From Pseudomonadota bacterium (GTDB taxonomy: Bacteria; Pseudomonadota; Gammaproteobacteria; Burkholderiales; SG8-39), in NCBI GenBank assembly GCA_021825225.1, contig JAKAIH010000130.1:1-7350 (forward strand): a stretch of 7,350 nucleotides of DNA, written 5' to 3'. Of this stretch, positions 5,101 through 7,350 are shown piece by piece. How positions within the stretch are numbered: the first letter of the stretch is position 1; the number at the start of each line of letters is the position of its first letter. The notes beneath the pieces are model-generated. The model had not been told where the DNA came from, did no database searches, and saw only the letters and a program-made list of their open reading frames with translations. Both the position numbers and the translations under genes were made by a program.

Positions 5101-5598
5101 ATGAAGATTTTCGGCTTTGCCGGCTGGTCCGGCAGCGGCAAGACCACGCTGATCGAACAGGTGATTCCGCGTTTCGTGCGCGCCGGCCTCACGGTATCGC
5201 TGATCAAGCATGCGCACCACCGCTTCGACATCGACCACCCGGGCAAGGACTCCTTCCGCCATCGCGCGGCGGGCTGTACCGAAGTGCTGGTCACCTCCAG
5301 GCAGCGTTGGGCACTGATGCACGAGGCGCGCGACGAAGCCGAGGCGACGCTGGAAGAACAGATCGCGCGCATGTCCCCCTGCGACCTGCTGCTGATCGAG
5401 GGCTACAAGTATTACCCCTTGCCCAAGCTCGAGATCTACCGCAAATCCAGCGGCAAACCGCCGCTGTATCCGGAGGACGAACATATCGTGGCGCTGGCCA
5501 CGGACACGCCGATTCAATGCGGCTTGCCGCAGTTCGGCCTGGAAGACCACGATGCGATTGCCGCTTTCGTGCTCGATACCCTGGAGTTGAAGCCATGA
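5101..5598 (+). CDS. mobB: Molybdopterin-guanine dinucleotide biosynthesis adaptor MobB
   Basis: Cytoplasmic GTP-binding P-loop protein of 165 residues that assists MobA in adding GMP to the metal-pterin cofactor. Visible motifs: Walker A GWSGSGKT (8-15), the MobB signature IKHAHHRFDIDHPGKDSFRHR (35-55) and the Walker B-like CDLLLIEGYK (94-103). The ATG at 5101 is chosen because KIFGFAGWSGSGKTT is the family's normal beginning; an in-frame ATG at 4984 would add 39 residues of low-complexity, non-conserved sequence. The ribosome-binding site is weak. The stop overlaps the moeA start (ATGA). Presence of MobB implies that the organism makes the guanine dinucleotide form used by DMSO-reductase-type enzymes. 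No mobA is seen in this window. Confidence 0.9.
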   Translation: MKIFGFAGWSGSGKTTLIEQVIPRFVRAGLTVSLIKHAHHRFDIDHPGKDSFRHRAAGCTEVLVTSRQRWALMHEARDEAEATLEEQIARMSPCDLLLIEGYKYYPLPKLEIYRKSSGKPPLYPEDEHIVALATDTPIQCGLPQFGLEDHDAIAAFVLDTLELKP

Positions 5599-6815
5599 AC
5601 CAAGGCATGCTTTCCGTCGACGAGGCGCTGGCTTTCCTGCTCGCCGGCGCGACTTCGGTGGCCGACACGGAGCAGGTGGCCACCCTGGTTGCCACTGGCC
5701 GCGTGCTGGCGCGGGCGCAGTACTCGGCGCTTAGCGTGCCCTCGCTGGACAACACTTCCATGGATGGTTACGCCGTCCGTGCGGCAGATTGCGCCTCCGG
5801 CGCGGCGCGCCTGCCGGTGTCGCAGCGCATCGCGGCTGGCAGCATGCCGCAGCCGCTCGCGCGCGGCACGGCCGCGCGCATATTCACCGGCGCGCCGATT
5901 CCGCCCGGCGCCGACGCGGTGGTGATGCAGGAACTGTGCGCGCAGGACGGAGACGCCGTCGTCATCAAGCACCGGCCCGAGCCGGGCGAATGGGTGCGGC
6001 GCGTGGGCGAGGACATCCGCGCCGGCAGCGAAATCCTCGCGGCCGGCACCAAGCTGCGGCCGCAGGACACCGGGCTTGCCGCTTCGGTCGGGATCGCGGC
6101 GCTGCCGCTGTATCGCCGGCTCAGGGTCGCGGTGTTTTTCACCGGCGACGAGCTGGTGATGCCGGGCGAACCGCTGCCGCCGGGCCGCATCTACAACTCC
6201 AACCGCTTTACCTTGAACGGATTGATGCGGCAGTTCGGCTGCGAGCTCACGGATTACGGCATCGTGCCCGACCGGCTGGATGCGACGCGCGCAGTGCTGC
6301 GCGAGGCCGCCGCCGGCAATGACCTCATCGTCACCTCGGGCGGGGTATCGGTGGGCGAGGAAGACCACATCAAGCCCGCGGTCGAGGCCGAAGGCAGGCT
6401 CAATATGTGGAAAATAGCGGTCAAGCCGGGCAAGCCGCTGGCCTTTGGCGAGATCCGTGCCGGCGCGGGACGCAAGGCGCATTTCATCGGTCTGCCCGGC
6501 AACCCGGTGTCGAGTTTCATGACGTTTTTGATTTTCGTGCGGCCGTTCATCCTGCGCTGCCAGGGCGTCGCCCGGGTGGAGCCGATCAGTTATGCGCTGC
6601 GCGCCGATTTCGACTGGGCGAGGCCAGACACCCGGCGCGAGTTCCTGCGCGTAAAATTGAACCCAGCCGGCGGGCTCGATCTGTTTGCGAACCAGAGTTC
6701 GGCGGTATTGACTTCGGCGGTATGGGGCGACGGCTTCGTCGACAATCCGGCCAAGCACGCGATCCGGCGCGGCGACATGGTGAAATTCCTTCCTTTTTCG
6801 GAGCTGTTTCAGTGA
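5595..6815 (+). CDS. moeA: Molybdopterin molybdenumtransferase MoeA
   Basis: Inserts molybdate, or tungstate in W-using organisms, into adenylylated molybdopterin to form the active cofactor. 406 residues, the usual length. The hallmarks appear in order: VPSLDNTSMDGYAVR (48-62), with Asp57 matching the conserved catalytic-site Asp; FTGAPIPPGADAVVMQE (97-113); FTGDELV (182-188); GRIYNSN (197-203); TSGGVSVGEEDHIK (247-260), the pterin-binding MoCF/MogA-like loop; WKIAVKPGKPLAFG (272-285); and GLPGNPVSS (299-307). A C-terminal beta domain follows. The ATG at 5595 overlaps the mobB stop, and GGAG (5583-5586) lies 8 bases before it. A second ATG four codons later is possible. The upstream in-frame extension lies wholly inside mobB and is a shadow. 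No adenylyltransferase (mogA/moaB) gene is visible in the window, so it must be elsewhere. Sequence does not show whether this copy prefers Mo or W. Confidence 0.95.
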   Translation: MNQGMLSVDEALAFLLAGATSVADTEQVATLVATGRVLARAQYSALSVPSLDNTSMDGYAVRAADCASGAARLPVSQRIAAGSMPQPLARGTAARIFTGAPIPPGADAVVMQELCAQDGDAVVIKHRPEPGEWVRRVGEDIRAGSEILAAGTKLRPQDTGLAASVGIAALPLYRRLRVAVFFTGDELVMPGEPLPPGRIYNSNRFTLNGLMRQFGCELTDYGIVPDRLDATRAVLREAAAGNDLIVTSGGVSVGEEDHIKPAVEAEGRLNMWKIAVKPGKPLAFGEIRAGAGRKAHFIGLPGNPVSSFMTFLIFVRPFILRCQGVARVEPISYALRADFDWARPDTRREFLRVKLNPAGGLDLFANQSSAVLTSAVWGDGFVDNPAKHAIRRGDMVKFLPFSELFQ

Positions 6816-7069
6816 GCATCAGGATTCTCTACTTTGCCAGGCTGCGTGAAGAGATGGGCATAACGCAGGAGATGGTCGATCTGCCGATGGAAGCCTGCGA
6901 CTTGAAAAGCCTGCGCGCGCAACTCGCCGCGCGCGGCGGCGCCTCGGCCGTTGCGCTGGCCCCGGGCAAGGCGGTACGCGCTTCGGTCAATCAGGACATA
7001 GCGCGCGACGATACGCCGGTAAAGGCCGGTGACGAGATCGCGTTCTTTCCACCGGTGACCGGGGGCTGA
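6812..7069 (+). CDS. moaD: Molybdopterin synthase small subunit MoaD (sulfur carrier)
   Basis: Ubiquitin-fold sulfur carrier of 85 residues. Its C-terminal Gly-Gly, here PPVTGG, is converted to a thiocarboxylate and donates sulfur to precursor Z within molybdopterin synthase. Other family features are IRILYFARLREEMG (3-16) at the start and VKAGDEIAFFPPVTGG at the end. Translation begins at GTG (6812), which overlaps the moeA TGA as GTGA; GGAG (6800-6803) lies 8 bases upstream and supports it. A longer in-frame reading from inside moeA is a shadow. The start of moaE follows after a single base, matching the MoaD-MoaE complex in which the C-terminal tail inserts into the MoaE active site. Confidence 0.93.
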   Translation: MSIRILYFARLREEMGITQEMVDLPMEACDLKSLRAQLAARGGASAVALAPGKAVRASVNQDIARDDTPVKAGDEIAFFPPVTGG

Positions 7070-7070
7070 G

Positions 7071-7350
7071 ATGCCAGTCCGCGTGCAGCGCGAAGACTTC
7101 GATATCGGCGCGGAAATCGCCGCGTTCCGCCGCGCCGATCCCGGCATCGGCGCCATCGCCAGTTTCATCGGCCTGGTGCGCGACGTGAACGATGGCGATG
7201 CGGTGGCCGGGATGACGCTGGAGCACTATCCGGGCATGACCGAGAAAGCGCTCGCGGGCATCGTCGCCGAAGCGAAGAGCCGCTGGGACATCATCGATGC
7301 GCTGGTGATCCACCGCGTGGGCGAGCTCAGGCCGCTGGACCAGATCGTGA
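7071..7350 (+). CDS. moaE: Molybdopterin synthase large subunit MoaE (5' part, runs off the window)
   Basis: The first 93 residues of the catalytic subunit that adds two sulfurs to precursor Z to make molybdopterin. The conserved run MTLEHYPGMTEKAL (48-61) is nearly identical to that of well-known MoaE proteins. It is followed by IVAEAKSRW (63-71) and VIHRVGELRPLDQIV (79-93). The N-terminal FIGLVRD (32-38) also fits. The start ATG is one base after the moaD stop, with a G-run (7061-7065) as a poor Shine-Dalgarno, so coupling to moaD is likely. The catalytic Lys residues and the C-terminus lie beyond the window. The reading frame is open to the last base. Confidence 0.95.
   Translation, partial: MPVRVQREDFDIGAEIAAFRRADPGIGAIASFIGLVRDVNDGDAVAGMTLEHYPGMTEKALAGIVAEAKSRWDIIDALVIHRVGELRPLDQIV

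Noticed and set aside
5514..6758. 414-residue open frame on the - strand opposite moeA
   Set aside because: Antisense shadow of moeA caused by high third-position GC; no domain is recognisable.
1..7350. CRISPR array, tRNA/rRNA genes, insertion sequences or phage attachment sites
   Set aside because: No regularly spaced direct repeats, transposase motifs, terminal inverted repeats with duplications or RNA gene signatures were seen. Gene density and composition are even across the window.

Overview
The window is a compact, GC-rich (visibly well above 60% GC) bacterial locus for uptake, sensing and use of the group-6 oxyanions molybdate and tungstate. The gene content, the MoaE/MoeA/MobB sequences and the codon use suggest a proteobacterium. 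A betaproteobacterium is my best guess, but nothing here fixes the taxon.

Layout. (1) 1-1177, + strand: the last codons of an ABC permease, then a ModC-like ATPase with a C-terminal TOBE region. This is the end of a molybdate-type transporter operon whose binding protein and most of the permease lie upstream of the window. (2) 1178-1244: a convergent gap with a stem-loop. (3) 1245-2565, - strand: a two-gene unit, a ModE-type winged-helix regulator fused to a periplasmic-binding-protein-like sensor domain, then mop, a one-domain molbindin. (4) 2566-2764: a divergent regulatory region with a perfect 6-bp-arm inverted repeat (ATAT-type half-sites), overlapping candidate promoters and a foldable leader. 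(5) 2765-4980, + strand: tupA, tupB and tupC, a tungstate ABC importer; a very strong hairpin separates tupA from tupB. (6) 4981-5100: a gap with a hairpin and an extended -10 promoter candidate. (7) 5101 to the window end, + strand: mobB, moeA, moaD and moaE (partial), all overlapping or nearly touching, for late steps of molybdenum/tungsten cofactor synthesis.

How it fits together (partly inference). The two importers bring in molybdate and/or tungstate. Mop would buffer the oxyanion in the cytoplasm. The regulator probably senses the oxyanion through its binding-protein-like domain and acts on the divergent promoter region, controlling itself, mop and tupABC. MoaD/MoaE build molybdopterin, MoeA inserts the metal, and MobB assists guanylylation to the MGD form. 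The most unusual points are the sensing module, where a ModE DNA-binding domain carries a binding-protein-like domain and the molbindin function is a separate adjacent gene, and the regulatory DNA and possible structured leader in front of tupA. The families themselves are known; I found no wholly unknown gene here.
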